DNA from: an uncultured Acetatifactor sp.
Lineage (GTDB): Bacteria > Bacillota > Clostridia > Lachnospirales > Lachnospiraceae
Length of the DNA stretch: 22,541 nt
Assembly: GCA_910585805.1 (NCBI GenBank)
Contig: CAJUFB010000026.1
Span: 1 to 22,541 of the forward strand
Reading direction: 5' to 3'
Positions 14,915 to 22,541 of this stretch are shown in pieces (the stretch's first letter is position 1; every line of letters starts with the position of its first letter). Both the position numbers and the translations under genes were made by a program. The notes below the pieces were generated by a model, which ran no database searches, was not told the DNA's origin, and saw only the letters and a list, made by a program, of their open reading frames with translations.

Positions 14915-15079
14915 TTAAGCGAGTTTTATTTCAGTGAAGTGCTTGAAACGGGGATACCCATTCCGACGAGCGAAGTCCTCCAGCATGATTTTTTGGTTTT
15001 GGATTGAAAAACTCTCCCCTTGCAATTCATCGTCGCGACTCAACCTCTCGTACAGCAGCGCAATCTTGGTTTTTGCCAT
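14915..15079 (-). pseudogene. N-terminal remnant of a large serine recombinase
   Basis: A 54-codon frame starting at an ATG with AGGAGG upstream. MAKTKIALLYERLSRDDE, then LQGESFSIQNQKIMLEDFARRNGY, is the canonical beginning of TnpX/TndX-type recombinases of conjugative transposons; S14 in YERLS is the nucleophile position. The frame diverges after HFTE, where relatives continue with the DDGxSGT motif, and stops four residues later. The remaining ~450-500 residues are missing, so this cannot be an active recombinase. It marks the former end of a conjugative transposon. The ribosome site is intact, so a short peptide may still be made. Confidence 0.85.
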
Positions 15080-15102
15080 AGCACAGACCTCCTTGAATGA
15101 AA

Positions 15103-15169
15103 ATATGCTCTAAGCTGTCCTCACTAATCACCGAAAAATCAAGTGATTAACAAGTCGCTTAGAGCATAT
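15103..15169. repeat. Nested inverted repeat upstream of the serine-recombinase remnant
   Basis: Outer arms ATATGCTCTAAGC (15103-15115) and GCTTAGAGCATAT (15157-15169) are 13-base perfect complements. Inside them, TAATCAC (15125-15131) and GTGATTA (15143-15149) form a second pair. It sits between the recombinase start and the jump in GC content. It could be an attenuator or leader, a recombinase-binding site, or an element terminus. Confidence 0.75.
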
Positions 15170-15257
15170 ATCACCTCTTGTTATCTTATATCGGTTAATG
15201 CAACAAAACTTTAATGAATTTTTTATAGCCGGGTCATTTTTAAAAACTCCCTCTTTC

Positions 15258-16336
15258 TTATTCCAGATAAAATACGGGCCCTTTGGGCGGAAAAGGAAGG
15301 TTCCTTCCCCGGGGCACCAGAAATGCGTGATCCCGTCCATAAAAGTTCATCCTGTCGCATTCGCAGTCCGTGATGATCAGCAGAGGAGCCTCTTTCGGGA
15401 AGTCCCCGGCCTGCTCCAGCAGCTCCACCCCAGGCTGAAGCACCGTGCCGCCCCGGCCGCGCACCCGTACGCTTCCGGCAATGTCCGCAGCCTCCATGTA
15501 CCCCTGATCGTAGGGGCACGCGTCGCAGAACACCACCCGCACCCGGTTCACGTCCCGGGCGGCGCTGTAACTGGCGATGGCCCCCAGAGCCGCAGCCAAC
15601 AGGGCGCGGTCCATGGAGCCGGAAGTGTCCAGCAGCACCCCGAAGGTACGCCCCTCTCTGGCCGTCTCCTCATATCGGTAAGAGGGCCGAGGGATGTCCG
15701 GCGTGGCCCACTGCCTTCTGCTGAGCCTGGCGTAGGTGCGCCGCTTTTCCAATGGCTCAAACCGTTCGTCGAACCACCTGGCCAGTTCCACATCCCAGGG
15801 AATGGGCGGTTGGGACAAAGCACGAATCTCCTCCACCAACCCCGCCGGCAGATACCGCCGCTCATGGTGGAAAAATGCAGGCAGGCCGGGTCATTATGCT
15901 CTTTCAGCCAATAGTACAGCTTCTCCTCCTCCCGGGCCCCCGGCGGCAGGGGAAAGTCCAGTTCCCCGGGAACCGTACCGATATGAAAATCTGCCAGATA
16001 TCTGGTGACCACACAGTCACAGGCGGCATTCCAGAGAAAATCCTTCTCCCGGTCTTCCCTGATGTGCCCCAGGCCTAAATGGAGCAGGCAGTGCGCCAAC
16101 ACATAAGCCCACTCCCCCGGCGCTGCCCGGCGGCGACTGTTGGCATAGATATGGCCGTCAGAGGTCACCCAGGCCCAGTCCTCCCTGGCCATGGGATAAC
16201 TGTCGTCAAAATGAATGGTCACCCGCTCCCGCAGCGGCCCCAACACCGGATTCTGCCTCACCATGCCGCATGCGGCCTGAAAGCTCTCCTGGGCCGGATT
16301 GGTCTTCTGCTTCCTGCTTTTCTGTTTCCCGCTCAT
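15258..16336 (-). pseudogene. DUF2201-type metallopeptidase-like / VWA protein, frameshifted
   Basis: The 5' frame (start 16336, MSGKQKSRKQK) encodes a metallopeptidase-like domain with HCLLHLGLGH near residue 82, then leaves frame near 15875. The rest lies in the -1 frame: HHERRYLPAGLVEEI, PWDVELARWFDERFEPLEKRR, ATPDIPRPSYRYEE, the MIDAS motif DTSGSM, and the C-terminus to PVFYLE. Adding one T to the five-T run (plus-strand A run at 15871-15875) restores ...CLHFFHHERRY and gives a single protein of about 360 residues. Either the gene is broken, or the tract varies, or the base is a sequencing error. The start overlaps the MoxR stop by ATGA. MoxR-VWA pairs act as chaperone-like complexes that insert metals or remodel target proteins. 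Confidence 0.85.
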
Positions 16337-17391
16337 CCGTTCCGCTTATCTGCCAGCCGGGGCAGATCCCGAAACAGTTCCACCACGAACCAGTCCGGCA
16401 GCTCCTTTCCGTCTTCCGGGGTCACCGCCATCCGGGCGATTTCCAGACTGATATTTGCCAGCTCGGTAATGCGGTCCTTGGCCTGAAGAACCAGAGTCTG
16501 GCTGTCGCTGCCAAGCTTCCCCCGCTCCGGCGGCAGTTCCTTCACCAGGCGGGCACGGAGGGACTGGGCCAGGAAGTAGAGCACGTCCCGCTCCTGGGGC
16601 TTCTCCGGCCAGGGCTGAACACCGGAAAGAATCTTGTCCAGAGCATACTGACTTCGGATCTGGCGGATGTAGGCCAGAAACTGGACTGCATGCTGAGGAC
16701 TCAGACAGCCTGTGGCCAGAATCCGCAGGGCTTCCTCCCCTATATCCGGGCCGTAGCTGTGGATGGCATCACTTAACATGTGCCAGGAGCGGGGCGTGGA
16801 GAATGGCTCCTCACTCTTGGGGGGTTTTGCCCACAGATGATCCGGACGACTGGAGATATAATCGTAAACATAGGGATGGATGCCGTTTCCCGCCGCCCAC
16901 TCCAGCCACAGCCTGGGACTGGCAGTGAGCTCCACATGGAACATCCGGTTCACCAAAGCGGAGGACATGGGCCGGGTGATGGCATTGTCCTGGGCCCGGT
17001 TGCCTGCGCCTACCACGATAGAGTCCTCGGGCAGAGAATATTCTCCGATGCGCCTTTCATGAATCAGAGAATAAAAAGCCTTCTGCACCTCCGAAGTACA
17101 GGCGTTCAGCTCGTCCAGGAAAAGGACGTAGGGCTCCTGTCTGGCGATTGTCCTGGGCGGACAGAAGACGCTGTATCCGTCCCTGATCTGAGGAACGCCG
17201 ATGATGTCCTCCGGAGCCAGCTGACTGCCCAGGAGAGAGACGCAGGGCAGCCCCAGGCTGTCCGCAAAGTCCTGGACGATAGCGGACTTGCCGATACCCG
17301 GCGCTCCCCAGATGAACACCGGACGGATGAGGCCTATGTTCAGCAGCACATCCAACAGCTGTTTATGGTTTACGGTAACGGTCAGATTCAT
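16333..17391 (-). CDS. MoxR-type AAA+ ATPase
   Basis: 352 residues. Walker A GAPGIGKS (29-36), Walker B VLFLDE (89-94), sensor-1 region VVGAGNR (127-132, N131), and a likely arginine finger around ALVNRMFHV (R149). The C-terminal lid runs from ~200. This is the standard layout of MoxR ATPases, which work with VWA-domain partners in the cytoplasm. The next gene downstream overlaps by four bases and encodes just such a partner, now frameshifted. The ATG at 17391 lies 12 bases after AAAGGAG, a slightly long spacing. The target of the pair is unknown. GC content is high compared with everything to the left of 15.2 kb. Confidence 0.93.
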   Translation of the reverse strand: MNLTVTVNHKQLLDVLLNIGLIRPVFIWGAPGIGKSAIVQDFADSLGLPCVSLLGSQLAPEDIIGVPQIRDGYSVFCPPRTIARQEPYVLFLDELNACTSEVQKAFYSLIHERRIGEYSLPEDSIVVGAGNRAQDNAITRPMSSALVNRMFHVELTASPRLWLEWAAGNGIHPYVYDYISSRPDHLWAKPPKSEEPFSTPRSWHMLSDAIHSYGPDIGEEALRILATGCLSPQHAVQFLAYIRQIRSQYALDKILSGVQPWPEKPQERDVLYFLAQSLRARLVKELPPERGKLGSDSQTLVLQAKDRITELANISLEIARMAVTPEDGKELPDWFVVELFRDLPRLADKRNG

Positions 17392-17770
17392 AAAATATCA
17401 TTACTCCTTTGTCGTCATTGTGCAATTCCTCAAGCCGCATCCTTTTCCCTCTTTGTCCTGATCTGTCTATTTTACCACATCCTCCCGCATTTTACTATCC
17501 GGAACCGGCCTCAAAATCATATGGAAAACATAACCGGAAGCACAAAAACAGGAAAACAATCCGGCGGGGCAGCCCCATACAGTCAAAATTACAGGATACA
17601 CTGGGAAACCGTACGGCTCCATCAGAAAATCAGGTCTTGACAGCGACACGGTGTCACACTTTATACTCAGCTCCAGAGGAAAAAACCCCGCCCACTGATT
17701 CAGCATCTCGGAAATCTCCGGCGAAAGCATTTGCCCATTCCATCAAATGGTACCTCTTTCTTTCAGTCCG
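17392..17770. other. Intergenic stretch without a supported gene
   Basis: About 380 bases between the MoxR start and the endoglycosidase stop. An 87-codon minus-strand frame (17467-17730) lacks a ribosome site and resembles nothing I know. I see no clear terminator or tRNA. A small CATTTG/CAAATG inverted pair lies at 17727-17748. Confidence 0.5.
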
Positions 17771-20700
17771 TCAATCCGCATTCAGCCCATAAACTTCAAT
17801 CTCATATATCCGCGCCGCGCTGTCGCTTCCCTGGGTGGGTTCTTCCACCAAAAGCCGCACAAATCTGGCCTTTACCGGAGCGAATGCGTCATGGGTGGAG
17901 CCTTCTGTATTTTTCGTCACCCGCCATACTTCCGTAAAGTCCCTGCCGTCCTGGCTGACCAGAATCGCATAAGCCCTGGTATTCATATCCGGGCTCTCCC
18001 CTCCCGCCTGGGCGTGGGATATGTCCACTGCGCTGACGGTTTTCTCCCCGCCCAGATCCAGTGTGATCTCATGAGGCGCATCACCTGTGGCGCACCATTT
18101 TTTTGTTTTATCCCCGTCCACCGCAAACGCGGGCGCTTCGTTTTCGTTCACATTGGTCTCGGCCTCAACCGCAGCTCCCTGGGAAAGAAGGGACAGCCCG
18201 CCGGATGCCGCTTTCGTGACCACAATGTACGCCTCTGCAGACACCTCGTCGCTTCCGGATTCATTTTCCGCCTTTACAGACACCGGATAGACACCTTCCT
18301 GGGAATAGCTGACAGATACCTCTTCCCCCTCAGCGCTTTCCCTGCTTGCCCCGGGAAGTGTCCAGGTCACCTTCTCCGTATTCCGGGAGCAGAGACTGCG
18401 GAACACAACCGTGTCCCCGGGTGCCGCCAGTGTCACATCCGCCGTAAATCCCGCTCTGGGCAGACTGTTGTCCGGCCATTCCAGAACAATTCTGGCGCCG
18501 GTTCCTTCCTCCAGAAGCCAGTTCACCGGAACGATTTCCAACACCGTCTGCTTCTCTCCTTTCTTACCGGGAAATTCCAGGCGGGGAAGTCCATGGAGAT
18601 AAAAGCTCTCCGTATTGGAAACCCCTGCCAGATACCGGTTATCGTCCTGTCCTATCCGGTAGATTTCATAATACGCGGGCGCTGCCTCCGGAGCGGATTT
18701 TACTGCCGTCTCCCCGGAAGAATCCCGGTCCGCCCTTTCCTGCTCCGTATCCCAGGCCAGGCGAATACCTGCAAACATACCGTCTTCGTCAAACCCGCTT
18801 TCCAGAATCTGCACATTGCTCACAGCCCTGTTCCAGTCCGAACCTGCCTGGGCCATGGTGATATTTCCCAGGCGAATCCCGGCTTCCTCCACATCCCTGT
18901 CCGCTGCCAGTCTGCAGGAAATCGTCCTGATCTGCTTTCCTGCCAGAGCGGACATGTCATAGGAAACTGTGGTCCAGTCGGCCCCCACCAGCCTGTCTCC
19001 CTCCAACAGAACCTCCGAACCGTCCTCCAGAGTCAGCACCGCATCCAGGGCAATCTCCGCGCCGGAAGCCCTGGCTGTGACCGTGAACAGCATGTCCTCC
19101 TCCACCAGAAGCACCGCGCTGTACAGGCGGATAAGGGATTCCGTATTCTGTTTCATACTCCCGGTCAGCAGCAGGCTGCTGCCGCCATACCAGGCGTCTT
19201 CCATATCCAGATCTGCCCGAAGTTGGTTTCCCGTCTTATTTTCAATGATATACCGGTAAGTCGGCAGGATATCCGACAGACTGCGGTTATTCCAGTCCCA
19301 CAGGCTGATCTGATACCCGTTTTTGAAGAAGCTGTAACCGTTCCCCATGGAAAAATTCGTCACAAAGGGCAGGGAGGTCACAGCCGTGCGCTCCGCCACA
19401 TAAGAGGAAATCCCGGTCCACTGTCCGGCCGCCTCCTCCTGCTCCGCAGAAGGGTCCCCCTCCTGATTAACCCACAGCACATTTTCCTTTTTCCGGAAAT
19501 CCGCCATGTCTTCCGCGTCGAAAAAGGCCCAGCTTGGGCAGTAAAGTCCCAGGGAAGTCAGGGTGCCGCCCTCCGGCTTCTCAAACAGCTTCCAGTTCAC
19601 CCTCGTCCCATAGCCATTGCTCTGCAGATCAATGCCCGCGTACAGGTCATAGGGATCCAAATCCAGTTCTTCCGCCAGGGTGACGGAATCCTTCAGCAGC
19701 TCCCTGCCTCCCTGGGCCAAGTCCTTCCAACCGAAGTTCAAGAACATTCCGTCTGCCAGGTCTTTGCCGTTTTCCGTCAAAAAGCCCGCATTTTTCTCTG
19801 TCAGGGCATTCTGCCAGTCCATCCTTCCCTCTTCCGTCATGGAATCGTAGTAAATCAGTTCCAGTTCCGGCGCCTGGGCCTTAAAATAAGCCAGAAATGC
19901 CTTCATCCTATCCGCATGTTTTTCCGTCAGGGGTTCCTCCCCGCTTCCCTCCGTCTCCTGATTGATAAACCATCCGTCAAACCCATACACCCTTGCCGCC
20001 TGAATCAGCTTGTCCGCCACGGGATAGGCCCCGCCCTTTTCCATCAGCAGGTCCTCAAGCCATTCCATTTTTCCGCCATGGGCGGTCTGGGGCATAAAAA
20101 CCGTGCCCAGTACTTTGACGCCGTTTCTGTGTCCCGCATCCACCACATCCGCGGAGGGAGGAACAATGAGTCCTTCCCCTGAGGAACCGCCCCAGTACAC
20201 CAGACTGTCCACATACTGCCAGTAGGAAAAAACATTGGCCTCGGCCGTATTCCCTCCGTGGGGAAGATTGCCGCTGGTATTGCGGTTCATAATGGAGAGC
20301 GCCAGTACTTTTGTGTCCCTGTTCTGGGTGGAATTCACGGTATCCAGTTTTTCCCTGTCCCGCCGGACAGCCAAAGGAACGGTACTTTTGTGAAATATCA
20401 GTTCTTCGTCCTCCTCCGGTTCCCATTCCAGGAGCTGTGCGGGAAACCAGTAGGGCACCTCCGGCTGAATTGCCAGAACCAGGTCCGGATTCTCATTCTC
20501 CGGGGTCACGCCGTAGCCTGCCGGGGCGGTCGGCATATCGTCAGCATTTTCACCTTCTGCCGAATTCCCCGAAACGCCGTCCTTGGATTCCGCCGCGTCT
20601 GCCGCCCCGGTTCCGGCCCCCGGCAAATCCTCTGCTGTTCCCCCATCCTGTTCCGCGCCGATTCCCGACTGCTCCGGATTAATTTCTTCCGCGCTCTGCG

Positions 20701-20833
20701 ATTCCGCCTCCCCGGACAGCTCTCTTCCTCCAGCGGAAATCTCATCCCCGCTGCCGCAAGCTCCCAGGCTCATGCCCAGGACGGCTGCCGTTAATATGGC
20801 TGTGACTCGTTTTCCAAATTGCTTCCTGCTCAT
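17771..20833 (-). CDS. GH85 endo-beta-N-acetylglucosaminidase, surface lipoprotein
   Basis: 1,020 residues from the ATG at 20833, chosen because GGAG sits seven bases upstream and it begins a lipoprotein signal (MSRKQFGKRV, hydrophobic core, lipobox LGAC with C26). An acidic Ser/Glu/Gly-rich linker follows (~27-115). The GH85 domain (~120-450) has LALSIMNRN, VDSLVYWGGS, LGTVFMPQ, and the catalytic DGWFINQETEG with N291 and E293, the Asn-Glu pair used for substrate-assisted cleavage. Then come a galactose-binding-like beta domain (~500-660), a PKD/Ig-like domain (~790-870, with GVYPVSVKAENES), and a C-terminal F5/8-type carbohydrate-binding domain (~880-1018). It should cut the chitobiose core of N-glycans on the cell surface. 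It lies about 100 bases after the fucosidase gene. Confidence 0.93.
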   Translation of the reverse strand: MSRKQFGKRVTAILTAAVLGMSLGACGSGDEISAGGRELSGEAESQSAEEINPEQSGIGAEQDGGTAEDLPGAGTGAADAAESKDGVSGNSAEGENADDMPTAPAGYGVTPENENPDLVLAIQPEVPYWFPAQLLEWEPEEDEELIFHKSTVPLAVRRDREKLDTVNSTQNRDTKVLALSIMNRNTSGNLPHGGNTAEANVFSYWQYVDSLVYWGGSSGEGLIVPPSADVVDAGHRNGVKVLGTVFMPQTAHGGKMEWLEDLLMEKGGAYPVADKLIQAARVYGFDGWFINQETEGSGEEPLTEKHADRMKAFLAYFKAQAPELELIYYDSMTEEGRMDWQNALTEKNAGFLTENGKDLADGMFLNFGWKDLAQGGRELLKDSVTLAEELDLDPYDLYAGIDLQSNGYGTRVNWKLFEKPEGGTLTSLGLYCPSWAFFDAEDMADFRKKENVLWVNQEGDPSAEQEEAAGQWTGISSYVAERTAVTSLPFVTNFSMGNGYSFFKNGYQISLWDWNNRSLSDILPTYRYIIENKTGNQLRADLDMEDAWYGGSSLLLTGSMKQNTESLIRLYSAVLLVEEDMLFTVTARASGAEIALDAVLTLEDGSEVLLEGDRLVGADWTTVSYDMSALAGKQIRTISCRLAADRDVEEAGIRLGNITMAQAGSDWNRAVSNVQILESGFDEDGMFAGIRLAWDTEQERADRDSSGETAVKSAPEAAPAYYEIYRIGQDDNRYLAGVSNTESFYLHGLPRLEFPGKKGEKQTVLEIVPVNWLLEEGTGARIVLEWPDNSLPRAGFTADVTLAAPGDTVVFRSLCSRNTEKVTWTLPGASRESAEGEEVSVSYSQEGVYPVSVKAENESGSDEVSAEAYIVVTKAASGGLSLLSQGAAVEAETNVNENEAPAFAVDGDKTKKWCATGDAPHEITLDLGGEKTVSAVDISHAQAGGESPDMNTRAYAILVSQDGRDFTEVWRVTKNTEGSTHDAFAPVKARFVRLLVEEPTQGSDSAARIYEIEVYGLNAD

Positions 20834-20848
20834 ACTAATCTCCATTCC

Positions 20849-20867
20849 GCCGCCTTCGGCCGGCGGC
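20849..20867. repeat. GC-rich hairpin in the leader of the GH85 gene
   Basis: GCCGCC / GGCGGC with a seven-base loop lies 15 bases upstream of the chosen start, overlapping the region before the ribosome site. There is no T-tract, so it is not a classical terminator. It may stabilise or modulate the transcript. Confidence 0.4.
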
Positions 20868-20933
20868 ACAAACAGTAATGAATATATAACGCATACCAGT
20901 CTGCTTTCCCGCCGGCATATCATTCCTCAGCAC

Positions 20934-22409
20934 TTACTCCAGTTCCAGACGAAAAACCACAGGGCAGTCACTGCAAAACCCGCTGCTGATATGCAGTCCC
21001 GCTTCGTCCCGACTCCACCAGGGCTTCTCTGTGCTGCCCAGGACTTCCACTTCCCGGATAATACCGTGGAAATTCGCCTGCCTGGAGGCATCCTGGATTC
21101 CCAGACAGCGAATGCAGTACTCTCCGTTTTCGCTGCACTTCATGGCGATGGCATACAGATATCCGTTGGCTGTGGTAAAGCGGAAATCCTGTGACGTAAA
21201 GTTCTTCTTAATGCCGTCGGAGAACTGGCCGTCTGTCACCTGAGTAGGGCCTTCCCCATATCTCCGCCATACCCGGGATCCATAGATTGCCTGGCCGTTG
21301 ATCTTCAGCCACGCTCCTATTTTCAGCAAGACCGCTCTGTCCTCCTCTGTGATGGTGCCGTCGGGCCTGGGCCCCACATTCAACAGCAGACAGCCGTTTT
21401 TGCTGACGATGTCTACCAGGTCACAGATGATATCCTCTCCGGAGCGGAAGACATTATGCTCCGTATACCCCCAGGAATTCAGGGCAATGGCAGTGTCTGT
21501 CTGCCAGAAATACGGTTTCATTTCCGCAAACTGACCTCTCTCCACATCCGGTACCGCAGTGCCGAACAGAAAAGCGTCATGTTTATAATTGATCACCACA
21601 TCACTCCCCCACTGTGCGGCACGATTATAGTAATAGGCCGCAAACTTCCGCAGGTAGGGCCGCAGGGCACTGTGCTGTATCCACCAGTCAAAATAGACGA
21701 TTTTCGGATGATATTTATCCACGATTTCGCAGCACCGCACCAGCCAGTCCTGCAGAAATTCCTCTGTGGGTACAGGCTCACTGTACAGATCATGGAGATT
21801 CTCCGGCTCGGGCATGGCGGGCCAGTAAAAATCCCCTCTCTCCATGTCTTCCCTGATATCACTGTCATATTTTCTGCCGTGGCCCATGAAGAACCAGTGT
21901 TCCGCACGATGACTGGAGGCTCCCACCTCCATTCCCTTCTTCCGGCAGCTTTCCTTCAGCTGCCCCAGCACATCACGTTTCGGCCCCATTGCGGCGGCAT
22001 TCCAGCGGGATATCTCGCTCTCATACATCTGGAATCCATCGTGATGCTCCGCCACAGGTACAACATATCTGGCTCCGGCCTGGGCAAACAATTCCGCCCA
22101 GGCTTCCGGATCGAATTTGTCCGCCGTGAACATGGGAATGAAATCCTTATAACCGAATTCCGTGTGCTTTCCATAAGTCTCCACATGGTGCCTGTACTCC
22201 GGGGAATCCTTGATATACATGTTCCGGGAGTACCACTCGTTGCCGAAGGCAGGTACACTGTAGATTCCCCAGTGAATAAAAATGCCGAATTTCGCGTTTC
22301 TGTACCATTCCGGCACCTGGTATGAGGACAGGGATTCCCAGCTGTCCTCAAATGGGCCTTTCGCAATGATATCCTCTATGGTATCCAGATATTGTTTCAT
22401 ATCATACAT
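20934..22409 (-). CDS. GH29 alpha-L-fucosidase
   Basis: 491 residues, full length for the compact GH29 type. The N-terminal catalytic barrel starts WYRNAKFGIFIHWGIYSVPAF (~35-55), continues with the substrate-binding stretch VVPVAEHHDGFQMYES (~116-131) and KIVYFDWW, where D241 is the expected nucleophile, and includes NVGPRPDGTI. A C-terminal beta domain follows (~370-491). There is no signal peptide, so it acts in the cytoplasm on imported fucosylated oligosaccharides. Ribosome site AAAGGAG, eight bases before the ATG at 22409. The pairing with the secreted GH85 enzyme downstream implies N-glycan use. The promoter probably lies in or beyond the 19-bp tandem array upstream. Confidence 0.95.
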   Translation of the reverse strand: MYDMKQYLDTIEDIIAKGPFEDSWESLSSYQVPEWYRNAKFGIFIHWGIYSVPAFGNEWYSRNMYIKDSPEYRHHVETYGKHTEFGYKDFIPMFTADKFDPEAWAELFAQAGARYVVPVAEHHDGFQMYESEISRWNAAAMGPKRDVLGQLKESCRKKGMEVGASSHRAEHWFFMGHGRKYDSDIREDMERGDFYWPAMPEPENLHDLYSEPVPTEEFLQDWLVRCCEIVDKYHPKIVYFDWWIQHSALRPYLRKFAAYYYNRAAQWGSDVVINYKHDAFLFGTAVPDVERGQFAEMKPYFWQTDTAIALNSWGYTEHNVFRSGEDIICDLVDIVSKNGCLLLNVGPRPDGTITEEDRAVLLKIGAWLKINGQAIYGSRVWRRYGEGPTQVTDGQFSDGIKKNFTSQDFRFTTANGYLYAIAMKCSENGEYCIRCLGIQDASRQANFHGIIREVEVLGSTEKPWWSRDEAGLHISSGFCSDCPVVFRLELE

Positions 22410-22424
22410 GGCTGTTCTCCTTTC

Positions 22425-22541
22425 GCCTGCTCCGAATTTTGAAGGATGCTCCGAACTTTGGAGGATACTCCGATTTCCGGAGGATGCTCCGATTTCCGGA
22501 GGATGCTCCGATTTCCGGAGGATGCTCCGATTTCCGGAGGA
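22425..22541. repeat. 19-bp tandem repeat array upstream of the fucosidase gene
   Basis: Six units of 19 bases with consensus GGATGCTCCGATTTCCGGA. The last three are identical; the first two, nearest the gene, are degenerate (GAATTTTGAA, GAACTTTGGA variants). The array continues past the window edge. Each junction forms a small CGGAG-GATG-CTCCG inverted repeat. It starts about 15 bases before the fucosidase start codon, so part of it is transcribed leader or promoter. Confidence 0.9.

Noticed and set aside
14718..14918. 66-codon plus-strand frame downstream of HxlR
   Set aside because: It spans a terminator hairpin and runs antisense into the recombinase stub, with no family match.
15871..15880. 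Programmed -1 frameshift to join the two VWA halves
   Set aside because: The tract TTTTTCC does not make a good slippery heptamer (the second codon would re-pair poorly), so a mutation, a variable tract or an error is more likely.
15198..15914. 238-codon plus-strand frame opposite the VWA gene
   Set aside because: The minus strand carries the real MIDAS-type protein; the plus frame is low-complexity and unrecognisable.
17467..17730. 87-codon minus-strand frame between the GH85 and MoxR genes
   Set aside because: No ribosome site, no family resemblance and odd composition; cannot be supported as a gene.
17747..20182. 811-codon open frame on the plus strand opposite the GH85 gene
   Set aside because: It is antisense to a clearly conserved multidomain enzyme in GC-rich DNA, has no recognisable domain, and is rich in Pro/Arg/Gln/His as expected for a shadow frame.

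Overview
The window looks like a gut clostridial (Lachnospiraceae-type) chromosome. The evidence is strong Shine-Dalgarno sites, clostridial promoter boxes, host-glycan hydrolases and several layers of mobile DNA. This is inferred from gene content; no rRNA or tRNA is present to place it. Nearly every gene is on the minus strand. The only convincing plus-strand gene is a small HxlR-type regulator.

Region 1 (1-9417) is AT-rich and mobile. A partial gene of unknown function runs off the left edge. Then comes an 8.6-kb segment bounded by identical 41-bp direct repeats (763-803 and 9377-9417). It carries, in transcription order from the right: an archaeo-eukaryotic primase fused to a reverse transcriptase; a 919-residue partner whose C-terminus looks like a conflict-system phosphoribosyltransferase; a DUF1016/YhcG PD-(D/E)XK nuclease behind its own promoter and a palindrome; and a tyrosine-recombinase-like protein fused to a TnpC/DUF6262-like tail. 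The right repeat cuts a host flavodoxin-domain gene after a Tyr-Pro-Asn motif. Sequence outside the left repeat resembles the element's own right end, which suggests stacked (tandem) elements at one attachment site. The primase-RT/PRTase-like pair is the best candidate for an undescribed system, probably anti-phage defence. That function is an inference.

Region 2 (9363-14669) is a redox cluster: an old-yellow-enzyme flavoprotein with Fe-S and FAD/NAD domains, a small NTF2/lumazine-binding-fold protein, a MATE exporter and the truncated membrane flavoprotein. It is divergent from an HxlR regulator, with overlapping promoters and an inverted repeat between them.

Region 3 (14670-15190) is a mobile-element scar: a terminator, a 54-codon remnant of a large serine recombinase with its own ribosome site, and a nested inverted repeat upstream of it. 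GC content rises sharply to the right.

Region 4 (15258-17391) is a MoxR-type AAA+ ATPase overlapping a DUF2201-type metallopeptidase/VWA gene that is frameshifted in a run of five Ts.

Region 5 (17771-22541) is a glycan-foraging pair: a secreted GH85 endo-beta-N-acetylglucosaminidase lipoprotein and an intracellular GH29 alpha-L-fucosidase. An array of 19-bp tandem repeats lies just upstream of the fucosidase and runs off the right edge.
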